Assembly: GCF_933775445.1 (NCBI RefSeq)
Contig: NC_065877.1
Coordinates: 3,782,001-3,846,000, forward strand
Reading direction: 5' to 3'
Length of the DNA stretch: 64,000 nt
DNA from: Argentina anserina
Lineage: Eukaryota; Streptophyta; Magnoliopsida; Rosales; Rosaceae
Position numbers and translations under genes: made by a program. Below the pieces are notes generated by a model. The model was not told the DNA's origin, searched no databases, and saw nothing but the letters and a program-made list of their open reading frames with translations. Of the stretch, positions 49,361 to 62,197 are shown one piece after another; the stretch's first letter is position 1; each line of letters begins with the position of its first letter.

Positions 49361-49677
49361 TGTTATGAATTACATCTTAATCTATGTTTTCATGTTTGTA
49401 TTAGGAGTGTGGTGTCTAAGTTGGCTCGTGCCTTGCACGTGAGTTGTTATGTATTTCAGTTAGGGTTAATTAAGCATCGTTAAGGTTGTTAAGTCTGTTT
49501 TGGAGTGTCCAATCATCTGGTAACACGTGGTCAGAGTGCTTAGATCTGATATGAGGGTTTATATTCTCTCAGCTGCAATTATAATCTTCATTGGTGAATA
49601 TCCAACGAGTTTATTTCCTTCAATTGATCCTTTATTTCCTGCATTTTTTATTTATGTTCTTATTAAGGAACCTATAA
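49361..49677 (+). repeat. 3' LTR of the decayed gypsy element (end approximate)
   Basis: TGTTATGAATTACATC follows directly after a purine-rich AGAGGGACAAAA, as an LTR start should. It runs through a stretch ending near AAGGAACCTATAA. The end is not sharp. Its right part is included in the tandem duplication that follows. Confidence 0.55.
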
Positions 49678-50132
49678 GTCAGCGCGCATAATAGTACTAA
49701 CATGACTCTAGGCCAGTTTGACCCCGAGGTGATTTTTCTAAAATCTGCATTTGCATATTTAATTAGCAGCTACTTTTAAAAACTCTATTTTGCAGCTTTC
49801 ATAATCTACCTAAAAGTTACATTGGAGTTTTTTAACTTAGGAAATAAGCTGATTCATAATCTTCATCGATGAACATCCAACAAGTTTATTTCCTTCAATT
49901 GATCCTTTATTTCCTGCATTTTTTATTTATGTTCTTATTAAGGAACCTATAAGTCAGCGCGCGTAATAGTACTGACATGACTCTGGGACAGTTTGGCCCT
50001 GAGGTGATTTTTCTAAAATATGCATTTGCAGATTTAATTAACAACTACTTTTAAACATTCTATTTTGCAGCTCTCATAATCTAACTAAAAATTACATTAG
50101 AGTTCGTGAACTTATAAAATAAGCTGATTCAT
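49581..50132. repeat. Tandem duplication, two units of about 275 bp
   Basis: Unit 1 is 49581-49855 and unit 2 is 49856-50132. Both begin ATAATCTTCAT, pass through ATTTCCTTCAATTGATCC and TTATTAAGGAACCTATAAGTC, and end AATAAGCTGATTCAT. They differ at scattered bases, so the duplication is not recent. Each unit spans the LTR end and the flanking DNA, so duplication followed the LTR insertion. Confidence 0.9.
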
Positions 50133-51271
50133 CAAACACTTTAGTTAAATTATTTGAGAATTTAAGCCCATAATGTATGCAAAACTTAGGGCAAACTCAG
50201 CCAGGTCCCTCAAACATGATATCTCAACATGATATCGCTAATTGCATCATTTGCATGAGCTGATTCAGGAGAATCCATGCAGAGAATTTGTGGGACTCTA
50301 TATGGATCAAAGTACTATTTTGAGTCCTCAACCTACTAAAACACCTTCGTAACCTCCACCTCTTCATATTATCTGAAGTCTGAATATATCGAGTAGCTAG
50401 TTAGATGTTATATACTTATATTCCTCGCTCCCAGATGAATACATGATGTGATAGACTAAACAAAATAATGTCTCACCTCTTTCAACTATTGCAATTCAAG
50501 AGGTTCTATCATTTTAGTCTATCGGCAAGGATTGGAAGTACGTATCGATATTCCTATTGATTAAGCGAGCAACGTACTCACTTCCTTGAAGTTCGAACTA
50601 ATAGAGTTTCTTGGCTAGAAAGATTGAATTCAATGGGAAAATTGTGTTAGTTCAAAACACATTACACATGCATGTGAATATGTGATTATCTTGATTTGTT
50701 TCGACTAATGGCAACTCTCGATCAAAAGGTATCAGACACGTACGATAAAAAAATGGAGAGAACTAATTAAGATAGGTCACAATTAAGTTTTCAGTAACTA
50801 ACAAACATCTAGCAGTTAATATAGGTTGGTAAGTCTGCATAATCCATATATACTTTGATAGAGAAACCTTAACCAAAATTGATTGGGAAGATCTCGTCTA
50901 CTTCCCTGAAGTTGAGGGTTCAATATATGTATGGATAACCTAACTTACGAATTAGGATTAAATTCGAATAAAGCTTTTGTGTTAGCTGGTACTACGACAT
51001 GTCAACATGTTACGGGAACTCTTTTTTTTGATTGAATGTTACGGGAACTTGGATACTTGAAGACAAATAAAACGTAACATTATCTCGGCATCCATATATA
51101 TATGATATAGCCATTTACACTTATAATTATGTGACTTGTCAAAATATATTAACTAATGGTTGACGCAGCTTTATTAATCCTTTGGTATGTATGTTTACGT
51201 GGTTGTGTTATGTCTAATTTGCCAACTTCTAAAACCGATCCCAATTTTAATTAAGGTGAGATTGATACAAT
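50133..51271. other. Intergenic, nothing recognised
   Basis: AT-rich, with no coding blocks, no terminal repeats and no tRNA-like elements that I could support. Confidence 0.45.
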
Positions 51272-52939
51272 ATTAGAGCTTGATTTGACATAGAGGTGGG
51301 ACAGAAAATAGTGGAATCATTGATATTGCATAGCTTTTACCAGTTGGATTTGCAGAGTGAAATTATTGATCTTGCATGGCTTTTACAATATTAGAGCTTG
51401 AATTATTATATACTTCGTTGATGGTTTTAGGGATAATGATGAAGGGGCTCCGGCTTCTGCGGAGTGATTATATCTAGGTTTCGTGCCACCGGCGGTGGGA
51501 TTATATCTCTCTAGACCGTGTGCTGGTGGTTTCACGACGAAGAGCTTCAGAGGCAGTGTCGGGACTCAGACCAATGGGATCTCTATGCTCCAGCGGTGGC
51601 CATGGACTGTTGCGGATGTGAGTGTAGTTTTGTTGTCTGCATTGGCGTCGTCGAGGGATGGCGTTGGTGTTCGAGATGTAATATTTTCAATAAATCCTAA
51701 CGATTCTTAACTTCATCGATTTAATCTCATAATCTACTCATGAATTCCTTACACTGAGAAGGTTTTTTGAACCCTACAACCCGGCCGGCGCCGAAACAGT
51801 GGCATCGCCGCCTCTACCGGCGGTCTCCGATCATCACCAAATTTCATCAACACAATCTACGCAACATTTCTAACAACTTCTTAATTCACTACTAATGTCA
51901 AATTAAAGTCTAAGCAGATCAATTAAATACAAATAGAAAAGTCTCAATTCATGAAACCCTAGAATTTCAAATCGATGATTCTCATACCTCGATGCGAATT
52001 GGCCTGATTTCTTTAGAGGGTATGATACACGACTCCTTGCGCTCATTTTTAGACTAGTTTCATGGCCTATGGTGGCCGGAGGAGTGAGCGGCGCCGATGA
52101 GGCCACTCGGCTTCATGTCGTTGCAACGGCCACCAGGTGGCGAGAGGGGATGCGCCACCACCACAAACTTGACAGGGTCGGTCGTGCACTTCCAACGCAA
52201 CCGGTGGCCGAAGGAGTGGTGGCCGGAGGAGTGAGAATCGGTAGGGGCGAATTTGGGGTTCACCTTGAGTGAACAGTGGCCCGAATTTCTATTTTTCCTC
52301 CCCCCTTTTCTGATTTTTACCCATATTTATACTATTTTCCAAAAATGCCCAAATACGTTATTGATTCGTACTTCTTTATACAAACTCCGATTTAGGCGTG
52401 CCACGTGTTTACAAATTCGTATCGACGAGCCTTACAAGTTTCGTGAAGAAAGTTTTCTCGAAAAACTTACGCATCGAAATGGTGGTGAAAGCAACAGTCG
52501 GGATGGTGTGTTGGGCCTCTTTGGGCCAGGTTTGGTTTTGGGCTTTTGGCCCCATATCTGGACTTAGCTTTGATGGGTTAATTGGGCTCTTCATGGCTCA
52601 TGTTTGGATTTTTTTGCTGAGGATGGCCATGCTAAGGGCAATGACATGACGTAGGCGTTTGGTTTTTTTTTTTATATTCTTTACTGTTTAATTGTTATTT
52701 AGGCATTTATTTGTCTATTTCCATGCTAGATAAGTCGTAGAATAGATGTATTTGAATAAGTTGAGCTTCATGTCGAATGAGTAGACCTATGCTATGTACT
52801 GTCGTGAGTATCTCACAATTTTTTGTCTATCTGTAGATGGTAGTGGAGTGGTATGTAATGACTATTCTAGTCTTATTTTCATTTTTTTTATAAATCCAGT
52901 AGTTTCCTTCAAAAAAAAATTAGAGCTTGATTTGACATA
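51272..52939 (+). mobile_element. Poly(A)-tailed retroposed insertion with 21 bp target duplication
   Basis: An identical 21 bp word starting ATTAGAGCTTG occurs at 51272-51292 and 52919-52939. The intervening 1626 bp (51293-52918) ends in a run of nine A, so it looks like an insertion made by target-primed reverse transcription (LINE-like or copied by LINE enzymes). No reverse transcriptase or endonuclease frame is visible, so it is 5' truncated or non-autonomous. The last 300 bases (TTTGTCTATTTCCATGCTAG onwards) are T-rich. Inside, near 52380-52480, is a minus-strand match to the gypsy LTR. Confidence 0.72.
52330..52490 (-). repeat. Gypsy LTR-like segment inside the retroposed insertion
   Basis: On the plus strand ATTCGTATCGACGAGCC followed by TACAAGTTTCGTGAAGAAAG matches the complement of the 3' LTR near 5615-5665 and the solo LTR near 24810-24850. 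A minus-strand TATAAATATGGG lies nearby in the place of the LTR TATA box. Only this block is convincing; borders are not visible. Confidence 0.55.
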
Positions 52940-53384
52940 TGTATATTCGCTAATTGCTTGCACATCAAATGATTAAAGCCCCCTAGCTTTAAAGTTTCAA
53001 ACTATAATAGAAACTCGATAAATTAATTATTTTTAAAAATCTAAAATGAAAAATTTAGACTAAATTTATCTCAATTAATTAATATTTCTTAGCGGTTCTG
53101 AGGCTATTAATTTATAATGGTTAAATTTTAATTATCAGTATTTATATTTAGAAAGGAACAAATTACTTCATTGATCAAAAATCATGATGATGAGAAGGTA
53201 TAATTAAGGTTCTTCACAATCAGAGTTGGAACAATGAAGTAATTTAAACTAAGCAAAATTTGGAAGAATATTAGAATTAAGCAGCCTTCTAACCGAAATC
53301 AAGTCGGGACTCGGGACAACCCACTATTTCGACCCGACCCTCTTTAGAACCGTGTTCAGTTAAACACTGTTGAACTACTTCAAC
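52940..53384. other. Upstream region of the haspin gene
   Basis: AT-rich with no coding block; the last part is the haspin promoter. Confidence 0.4.
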
Positions 53385-53392
53385 TTCCCGCG
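53385..53392. promoter_or_regulatory. E2F-like site in the haspin promoter
   Basis: TTCCCGCG fits the E2F consensus and lies 16 bases upstream of the TATA box. Haspin acts in mitosis, so cell-cycle control through E2F would make sense; binding itself is inferred. Confidence 0.45.
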
Positions 53393-53407
53393 CAGTTCCC
53401 CATTTGC

Positions 53408-53414
53408 TATAAAA
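53408..53414 (+). promoter_or_regulatory. TATA box of the haspin gene
   Basis: TATAAAA lies 77 bases upstream of the ATG at 53491, allowing a short leader of about 45-50 bases. Confidence 0.65.
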
Positions 53415-53490
53415 TCCAAACTCAAATTGGGGTTTAGGGTTTCGCATTTATCGTACCCCGAGGCACCAACCCACTTCTCTAGCTTCTAAA

Positions 53491-56400
53491 ATGTGCTCCA
53501 ACTCAGGTACCTACACTAAAACCCCTAAATTATCTTCACCTGATTTTGCCCCATGACTCAAATTTGAGTTACATTTCAGGCTGGAAATTCACTGATCAAG
53601 AACACCCAGGTGAGGAGGTTTACCGGAGAAGAAAACCCAGAAAGCCCAATCCGGATGATGAGCCTTTGTATGTTCAAAGTTTCAGTCTTTAGTTGGTGTC
53701 TTTTATTGGGTTTTGGAAATTGTTAATGGGTTGTTGATTTTTGTTGGTTTCAGAAAGGTGTCGAGTTCGAGTCGAAGAGAGAAGCTCAGGGCCAGTTTGG
53801 CTGCTGCTCCAACGAAGCGAATCAGTTGGAACCGTTTTCTTTCCACAAGGTTTGATCTTTATCTATATCTTTTGTGATAAGTAATGAAGTTGGAATTGGG
53901 TTTCATTATAGTGTTCTTACTGTTTACTATGATTGTATTGTGTTTCCTAACTGGGTGTTGTGATATGTGTTTGGTTAGTGTTGTAGAATTGTTTGGTTGG
54001 CAAAAATGTGCTTAATGTGTGATAGTCTTGCATACATTGTGGTTCTCTGGTTGTTATGGTTTGAGCTTGATTACCTAGTTAGTGCTGCAAGTATTGTTGC
54101 TATAAATGTTATAGAGATATTCTCAGCCGAGCTTTGATTGAATTTGGTGCTTAATAGAGGGAGGACAAGTATTGCTGTTCGTGCTTGTTTGGAGTATCAG
54201 CCTCCACAGAAGAAGGCTAAAAGGAAAGGTCTTCCTCCTCGTCCCAAAGTGAGACACTATTACTCTTGAAAAAACTTGCAGCTTCTGTTTGCATGTTCTT
54301 ATTAACTTATTGCTTGAATTGCATGTACCATTCTTAGTTTGAAGTGAGTCAGACATTGTATACTTTTGTGTCTGAAAGCGTTGTACTTGGGATTGTTTAC
54401 ACCGTTTTTTGTGTTGGAAATTTCCAGGCCAAGTACAATTTTGAAAAGGAACGAGCTTACTTTGAGAAGGTTGATGAAGAAGAATTGATAGAGGAGAGCC
54501 CCTCACCCATACCCCGCACATGGGTTGCTGGTATCCCAAAAGGAAATGTTGAGATACCCAAGTTGTGCACAGCACTAGAGAAATGGTTGTTATCCAAGAA
54601 GTTGAATTTCGGTTTAAGGTCTTCCAACACATTAGCTAGGATCCTACAATCTCCAGCCATGCGGTCCTCACCCAGTAGGGGTATCAATTTTGAATCTTCA
54701 AGTTTAAAAACTCCAGAGAGATCTTCTAAAGTCAAGTCTCGCTTGTCTTCTGGCCAAATTAGATTTGATTTGAATTTGCTTGATGAAAGTGTGAATGAAA
54801 AGAGCATCACCAAATCACTTCCTGGTGTGGGCGATGAAGGTTATGAAGATATTGATGCTGCAGTAAAAGAACTTTCTTTGGTATCAGTTTCTGAGGAGTT
54901 GGATCCATTTCATGCTCTATTAGAAGTTTGTGACCAGTCATCTCCCTCAATATTACAGGATGTATTCTCCAAGTATTGGTATGTTTCTTACTCATATTTA
55001 TTCCTCTACATCACTAATGTTTCCGTTCCACAAACTTGAATTTCCTTTTTGTGCAACACTATGCATAGATAGATTTTGCTCTTATAAGTTAATGAAGGAG
55101 GAAACTTGCTTGAAACAGTGATCCAAAGGACATTGAAAAAATTGGCGAAGGGACATATGGAGAAGCTTTCAAAGCTGGGAACTTTGTTTGCAAAATTGTT
55201 CCTATTGATGGCGACTTACGAGTGAATGGAGAAGTGCAAAAGGTACTAACTAAAATCCCTTGACTTCTAGTATTTGGGTTTGTTGATATCATGATGATGA
55301 GATGTGGAGGCTATTGTGCTTCAGAAATCTGAAGAATTGCTAGAGGAGGTCGTGCTTTCCCGCACTCTAAATTACTTGAGAGGAAATAATGACAATGTTC
55401 AGAATGTATGCTCAACATTTATAGAAACTAAAGAGTATGTATTTACTTATACGTCCATCATCCTCGTTATACTGTTATGTAATCAGTTGCTAGATTCTCA
55501 GGTCATCTTTCCGTGATCTTTTCTGCTGCAGTTTGAGGGTTTGCCAAGGATGTTATGATGCTGGCTTGATAAAAGCATGGAAAGCTTGGAATAAAAAGCA
55601 TGTTTCCCAAAATGATAATCCTGATATGTTTCCAGAGAACCAGGTTTCCTTCTCTTTTGTTGTCCACTCTGTCTGTAATGTATGTAATCATTCTATTTTA
55701 AGAGAATAATAACTCATTCTTATTGGTATATGAACTATGTGTTGTCTTAGTAAGCTTCTATAATGTTTGGTGATTTTATGAAGCATAGATGAGTTACTTA
55801 ATGTGGTGTGTGTAATATCAAAGAGGTTTAATTAATGTAATTGTCAAATTTGCATACAGAGGTATGTCGTGTTTGTTTTAGAGCATGGTGGCGAAGATTT
55901 GGAAAGTTTTGTACTTCTGGACTTTAATGAGGCAAGGAGTTTATTGGTACAGGTAAATCAAGTTTGAAATAGCATTCTTGAGGTGATTCCTGGATGATTA
56001 CTGATTTTTGATAAATGATTGAACTGTTTCCAGGTTACAGCTGCACTTGCTGTAGCTGAAGCTGCATATGAATTTGAGCACCGCGATCTCCACTGGTACC
56101 CTTTTTTTATTTTTCTATCTGTAATATCAACATGTGAATTGATGATTGTGAGTTGATGATATGGTTTTGGTACAGGGGAAACATACTTTTGAGTCGGAGT
56201 AATTCAGTTACAATGCAGTTCACTCTTGATGGAAAGCAGATGCTCATACACACATTTGGATTAGCAATATCAATCATTGATTTCACTCTTTCAAGAATCA
56301 ATACTGGTGAGTAGTTTTTCTAAATTCTTTTGGAATGTGAGGGCTATGGTAATGGTTCATTTTTGTTGGTGTAGCATGCTTAACAATTTTGATAACACAG

Positions 56401-57356
56401 GTGAAGCCATTCTCTTTCTAGACCTATCTTCAGATCCCGACCTTTTTGATGGTCCGAGAGGAGATAAACAAGTAAGATTTTAAAGATTTTTTTATATCTG
56501 GAATGAAGGAACTGAAACTAAATTTTGTATCACCAAATTTCTTTATCCTCATTTATATGACTTAACTATTGAGTTATCATTACTCAGAAAAAAAAAGCTG
56601 ATAGTAAAACCATTTGCAGTCAGAAACATACCGGAAAATGAAGAAGGTAACACAAGACCAATGGAAGGAAAGGTATTATACATTTATTCAAGTAAAAAAA
56701 AATCATCTGTGGGTCATATAATAATGAAAATCAAACTTCAGATTGGATATTTTGTCCTCCCCCCTTGGGTATTTTCTATTAAAATTGAAACCTTTTTATT
56801 TGTTCTCTATGAATGCGAACTTTTGTGCTAAAGCTTAATTGGTACATATATGGTGCTATCATTGTTGCAAATTTCTTACAGCTTCCCTAAAACAAATGTG
56901 TTGTGGCTGCTCTACTTGGTGGACGTAATACTCTTGGACAAGTCATTTGTGAGTATCTCTTCTAACCAAACTACTTGTTAAGCATGTTGGAAGTTTACTA
57001 GTGCTACAGATGTGCTGAGAAGCAACTATGGATGGATATCTATCATCATGTAACTATTAGGTTGTTTTTCTTGTTTGTTGAGCTGTTGGTGCTACCCTAT
57101 AATAATTCTCACATTGTTGCTGTCTTTATTTATACACGACCTGGGTCAGAATATGTTTTGTGTAGTTGAATATTGATGGTACGATGCCATGATATATTGA
57201 CTAATGTTAGACTTCTCCATTCTGTGCTAGGATCGTACTTCCAAGGACGAGAGAGAGTTGCGCTCGTTGAAGAAACGGCTGAATCAGTACCAGTCAGCAA
57301 GAGAAGCACTTTTCGATCCTTCTTTCAGCGATTTGTTTGTTGATGCTAATAAATGA
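53491..57356 (+). CDS. HASPIN: Haspin histone H3 (Thr3) kinase
   Basis: Fifteen exons join without a stop into 596 codons: 53491-53506, 53580-53667, 53754-53849, 54158-54248, 54428-54978, 55119-55242, 55325-55434, 55532-55643, 55860-55952, 56034-56095, 56176-56306, 56401-56471, 56620-56672, 56882-56948, 57231-57356. The basic N-terminus is disordered-looking. The kinase starts near residue 287 with IGEGTYGEAF (289-298), lysine in FVCKIVP (306), HRDLHWGN (443-450) and DFT (483-485) in place of DFG, the haspin signature together with the lack of an APE motif. Length is close to the Arabidopsis protein (about 600 residues). In known species haspin phosphorylates histone H3 Thr3 at mitotic centromeres and recruits the Aurora/chromosomal passenger complex. 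The first coding exon is only 16 bases. Confidence 0.94.
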
Positions 57357-59855
57357 CTTCTAACTGAGGGATAACATTGTATTGTACAAGTTTCGAAACA
57401 CAAATCTTCTGTATCATCAGTTGTAGGAGTTGGTAGGATAATCGAAGCTTATAACTTAGCGGACTAGATGTCACTGACTCAGTCACCCGTGTACATATAA
57501 ACATCTCTTAAACGCAATGTTCTAGATATCTTGATATATACTCGATATATCCTTAATATTAAGAAAATGATACGATAAGTTGTTTATCGGTCTATTATAT
57601 CGGTTAATCAGAAAAATCAAGTCAAATGATGATATATCAGGTAAATGAGTTTGACCTGATATATTGATGTTTTATTTTTGTTTTTTTTAAACCCACGTCG
57701 TTTTGAATAAATAATTTAAATAAAATGAAATATCTGTCGATAACATTTGATGATGAGAGAGTTTATGATGAATGATTACATTTTTTTATTAATTAATACT
57801 ATTTTATGTATTTTAATTGTTAAAATATTCAAATATTTTTTTATGAAATTTATTTGGTATATTTTGCCGTATAAGTTTTAATTTCTCAAGTTTATTTGGT
57901 ATATTTTGAAGTATATGTTTGTAAATATATTAAATTTAATTAAAAATTAGTAAAAACGATAAATCCGATATAATCTGATATCTCAATATATATTCTTTTT
58001 ATATTCTTATTTTATAAAACCGATACGATGTCGATAACATCTATTTAGACTATTCCTTAAACTTTACCTGCTCGTCTCCTCAAGTAATAGTCGTAGAGTC
58101 ATAAGTCATAACTCACAAGTCATAGGTAGGCATTGGTTATATTTGCCCACCCCCAATGCTCGGATTGATTTCCGTAGTGTAACCTATCTTATGTCTCGCA
58201 TTATGACAAGGAAATCAACCAAATGGACCTTTTTTGAAATCTCCGATCGTGGACTCCAAAATGTGATTTTACAATTCATAACATAAAAGATACACAGGTA
58301 AGTACAAATACAATAGTTTCAATTGACGAAGTTAACATCCCTGTAATCTATTCCAAAACGTACGAGGCCACTTTTCCAAATCCATATTATATCCATCAAG
58401 CTTATCACTGGTTTTTCTTTTATTAATATCAAACTTATCACTGGTGTGACTGTATTATTTGCTTTCGGCTAAAGACTTGGTCAGACAAGCTGCTTTTGAT
58501 TCACTACTTTGCAATTTGAATGCAATGCACAGAAACACAATAGATTAATCCACATGGGTTGTGTCCCTAGCTCTTGCATACTCTATCTTAAATCCCCTTA
58601 AAGAAGATGGCTCCAATGATATTTATTGATTCAAATCTTCAAATGGTAATCAGCAGATGCAGCAAGATCATATACTTAAGGTCGTTGTGGCCACTTTATA
58701 ACAACGCTGCGGCTAGACTTTGCTACTGAAAAATGAAAATGCATTCGCAGCACATGAACACTTCATATAATCAATTTTCAATGTAATTTAGCATGCCGGA
58801 AAATCTAAAATTCTCTAGAACCTCAATGCTCCTCAAACGTCAATGAAGATAGTCGAAAAGTATACCCCATCGACGGTTGGATCACTGGATGTCATTTTCA
58901 CATGAGGGAGAAGAGCACTGATTCTAGAAATTAAAACAGCGACATCAAACCGCTGCAACTTGTGTCTTTATCAAGCATTTGAGAATATGGTATCCTGCAT
59001 CTTCTTGATAACTTTTACTTATCACTGAAGAAAACAAAGAGTTGAGTCCACAATATGAAGAAGCAGCTGCTGCAGCACAAGCAGTATGACTGTTAATAAC
59101 ACACTTCATAGTGCCAAACCCTTATCTAAGAAGGAAGTGCCAAAACCTAAAAGTGAAATTCTGCCTAATCTCAGGAACATTTTCCTTTCCACTACCTTTT
59201 CTTCAACTTTTCATTAAGTTTTGGTTATATTTGGGATTAGCTGATCTAAGCAAAATGGCTAGACTTTCTTGTGCATCCTTTAACATGGTCCAACAAATCC
59301 CATTCTTTTAGCAGCCTTTATTCAGAGGCTAGCTGTTTTTGATGCTCATGACTCATCTTTTTGCATATGCATTTCTTATTGCCTGGGGATTCCAATCTCA
59401 TGATCTTGTTCAGCCCCAAAAAGAAATGCAGAAGATTTTGAATTACTTGCAGTGGGGAAGGTCTGTTTATACATTTCATGTGCATCTGTTTAGCCACTAG
59501 TTTAGGCCTCTTTATATCCTGAGCTTATATCTCTTTGGGAAAGAAAAAGGAGCATAAAAGCATTGTTGATTCTTTCTTCTGTTTTACACACAGATGGTCT
59601 TCATTCTCCAAATCCTTCATGACAAAGTAAACTTATTTTCTTCATCTTTATCATTACAACCAGTCATCTTTCTTTTTACCACTTTGCCTCTCCTTTTCTC
59701 ACATCACCTTTATCTTTAACAATTTGATTCCTCAGCATCTCTAAGAGCTTATATTCACTCCAATTTGATGTGTAATGTTTTCAAATCTCAGCCATTATAG
59801 GAATAAAAATCCATCTGTGTCTCTCCATAGAATCACAGCAGCACCTCACACAACA
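57357..59855. other. Intergenic between haspin and X8 gene
   Basis: The first 200 bases are haspin 3' UTR. From about 57525 to 58040 the sequence is packed with GATATATC/CGATA words in both orientations, in the style of an old inverted-repeat element; borders are unclear. The remainder is AT-rich with no coding block. The leader of the next gene begins shortly before 59856. Confidence 0.4.
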
Positions 59856-62197
59856 ATGGCCAAATCAGCTTCTAAATGCCTCTTCTTATTCTTTCTGTCT
59901 TTCCTTTGTAGATGTTCTTCAGGTAAGTAACACTTAACATTAAGTTCAGTCATTATCTTTACTTTATATGAAACCAAATCTTTATATGTCTATCACACCA
60001 AATTACTACAATTGGGTTAGAACTAGTCAGTGTAAGAGTTTGAAGTTTCTGCATTTTTTTTCTTTTTTCTTTTCTCTCCTTGCAGGAACTCTGGTTGGTT
60101 TCTCCTACCATGCTAATGGAAACACTACAACTTCGTCACCAAGTAGAACAATATCATTTCTGAAGCGAAACAAGATTGCCCCGTCCCAGATTCGAGTATT
60201 TGTTGAAGATCATAGGATTTTAAGAACTGTGTCCAACACTGGTGTAGCTGTTGATCTCTACTTGAATGAGGGCCATCTTCAAAACATCATAAATTCCAAA
60301 TCCACTTCAATCTCAGGGCTTAAATCATATATAATGCCCTTTCTCTCACAAGTAAAGATCAAAAGCATCATAGCAACTAGTGGTGACTATACAAGAAATT
60401 ATGCTCTCCCTATGCTTTTATCCACCCTGAAATCTATACAGTTAGTCCTCTCTAGTATCCCAGCTGACCGCGGATCCAAGGTCTCAGTTGCATTTCCTTT
60501 GTCATTTTTAGAGAATGTCAGCATCTCACATGGAAGAGACCTGCATAGGATTTGTGACCACATCAAACAAGTGAAATCTGCTGTCATTGTAGAAGCCAAA
60601 ATTGATGGAGAATTGAGTATGGGTGAAAGGTTTGTCCATTCGATGATCGAAAAAGCCAGCCTTGCAAATTCTCTTTTTCCTTGCAATGATGTCCCCTTGC
60701 TCTTGACATTCAAGAGTCCAGCAGTTCCCAGTGCCACTGAAGTAGCCGCATTCGCCAATGAGGTCTCCAAAGCTTTAGAATACAACACTCATCTTACCAG
60801 TAGCATAGTTGGTCTATATGCACAAGTATCTCCAATGGAAGATTTTGCGGAAAAAGAGATGAAAAGAGCAGAAGAACAGCTCTTTCCTTTGTCTCGCCGA
60901 GAACTCTCAAGCAATTTTCTCCTCAAAACCACTTTACATGAAGCAGATGACTCCCCATCAATCTTCCCTACAACTCCCATTTCCACAACACCACCAGTAA
61001 CCACTCCATACATTCCCACACCAACTATTGTCACTGTCCCCTCTACTAACCCGGTTACAATAGCTCCAATCAATCCTATACCTTCCACCACACCTATTAC
61101 TGTGCCTTCCACAAACCCTGTGTTTTCACCAATACCAGATGCCAATCCAACCACAGCACCCCCCATCACAGTTCCAGGATCTCCAGTAGTAACCAACCCT
61201 GTCACAACTTACCCGCCGCCTACTGGAGCCGTTCCTGTCACGACACCAGTCACTAATCCGGTAACACCTCCTGCAACAAGTACTAATGCTCCTGCAGTTC
61301 CAGGGCAGAGTTGGTGTGTGGCCAAGACTGGAGCATCAGAAACAGCAGTTCAGGCTGGTTTGGACTATGCTTGTGGAAAGGTAGATTGTTCACAGCTCCA
61401 GCAAGGTGGGAGCTGTTACAGTCCAGTTACTCTTCAAAACCATGCCTCATATGCATTCAACACCTATTATCAGAAGAATCCAGTTTCTACTAGCTGCGAC
61501 TTTGGAGGGGTTGCCACAATTGTTACTACTAATCCAAGTAAGACACCTTTGTTAATACGTTTTTGTTTTGATAATTTTACGTGCTAGTGTTACACATAAT
61601 TTGGTTAAATCACTTAACAGTCACTAGAGTTAGAACATGAGCATGCTACATGTGTGTGACTAAACCTTGCTTGCTTGCTACTATGAAAGCCACACTATTT
61701 GAGACTCGCATCGTTTTACAGGTACTGGTTCATGTACATATCTATCATCATCGTCGTCATCATCAACAACCCCAACACCAACACCAACAACTCTAACTCC
61801 TCCGGTATCAACAACTCCATCTCCAGAACCAACAACTCCAGACCCGGCAACTCCGCTACCAGCATCAACAACTCCTCCAGCACCAACATTTACATCATTT
61901 CCACCACCAGGGGACGGTGTATCAGGGTAAGTCTTATCTCATAAGTTTCAGAGCTATAATATATTAAGCAGTCTATAGTCACTAACTAGTTTCATCTCTA
62001 CTTGCAGCTCTGGGACTCCACCTTCAGTTTTGAATTCAAGCAACCCAGCATCATCAGGAACCATGCCACAGTTTGGGATGGACAGCTCTCCTGGTTTTAA
62101 CAGCTCAACATCCTCATCGGAGAGCTTGCGGCCCTTTGTTAGTTTTATCTTTTTAGTAACAGCCTTAGTTACTAAATTAATGGTTATTTACGTATAG
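59856..62197 (+). CDS. GPI-anchored X8 (CBM43) protein with degenerate GH17-like domain
   Basis: Exons 59856-59922, 60086-61537, 61722-61926 and 62008-62197 join to 637 codons. Residues 1-22 are a signal peptide (MAKSASKCLFLFFLSFLC). Residues about 24-300 resemble the fold of plant GH17 beta-1,3-glucanases (start LVGFSYHANGN; SQIRVFVEDHRILRTVSNTG) but the usual catalytic glutamate motifs (VGNE and ETGWP types) are not seen, so catalysis is doubtful. A Pro/Thr/Ser linker runs to about 428. The X8 domain at about 430-515 keeps its six cysteines (SWCVAK, YACG, VDCS, GSCY, TSCDFGG, GSCTY). A second P/T/S-rich tail ends in a hydrophobic segment fitting a GPI-anchor signal. Likely a cell-surface, callose-binding or plasmodesmal protein (family inference). 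Confidence 0.88.

Noticed and set aside
60399..61205. Long minus-strand frames opposite the X8 gene
   Set aside because: The Gly/Val-rich frame is simply the complement of the Pro/Thr-rich linker; the true gene is spliced on the plus strand.
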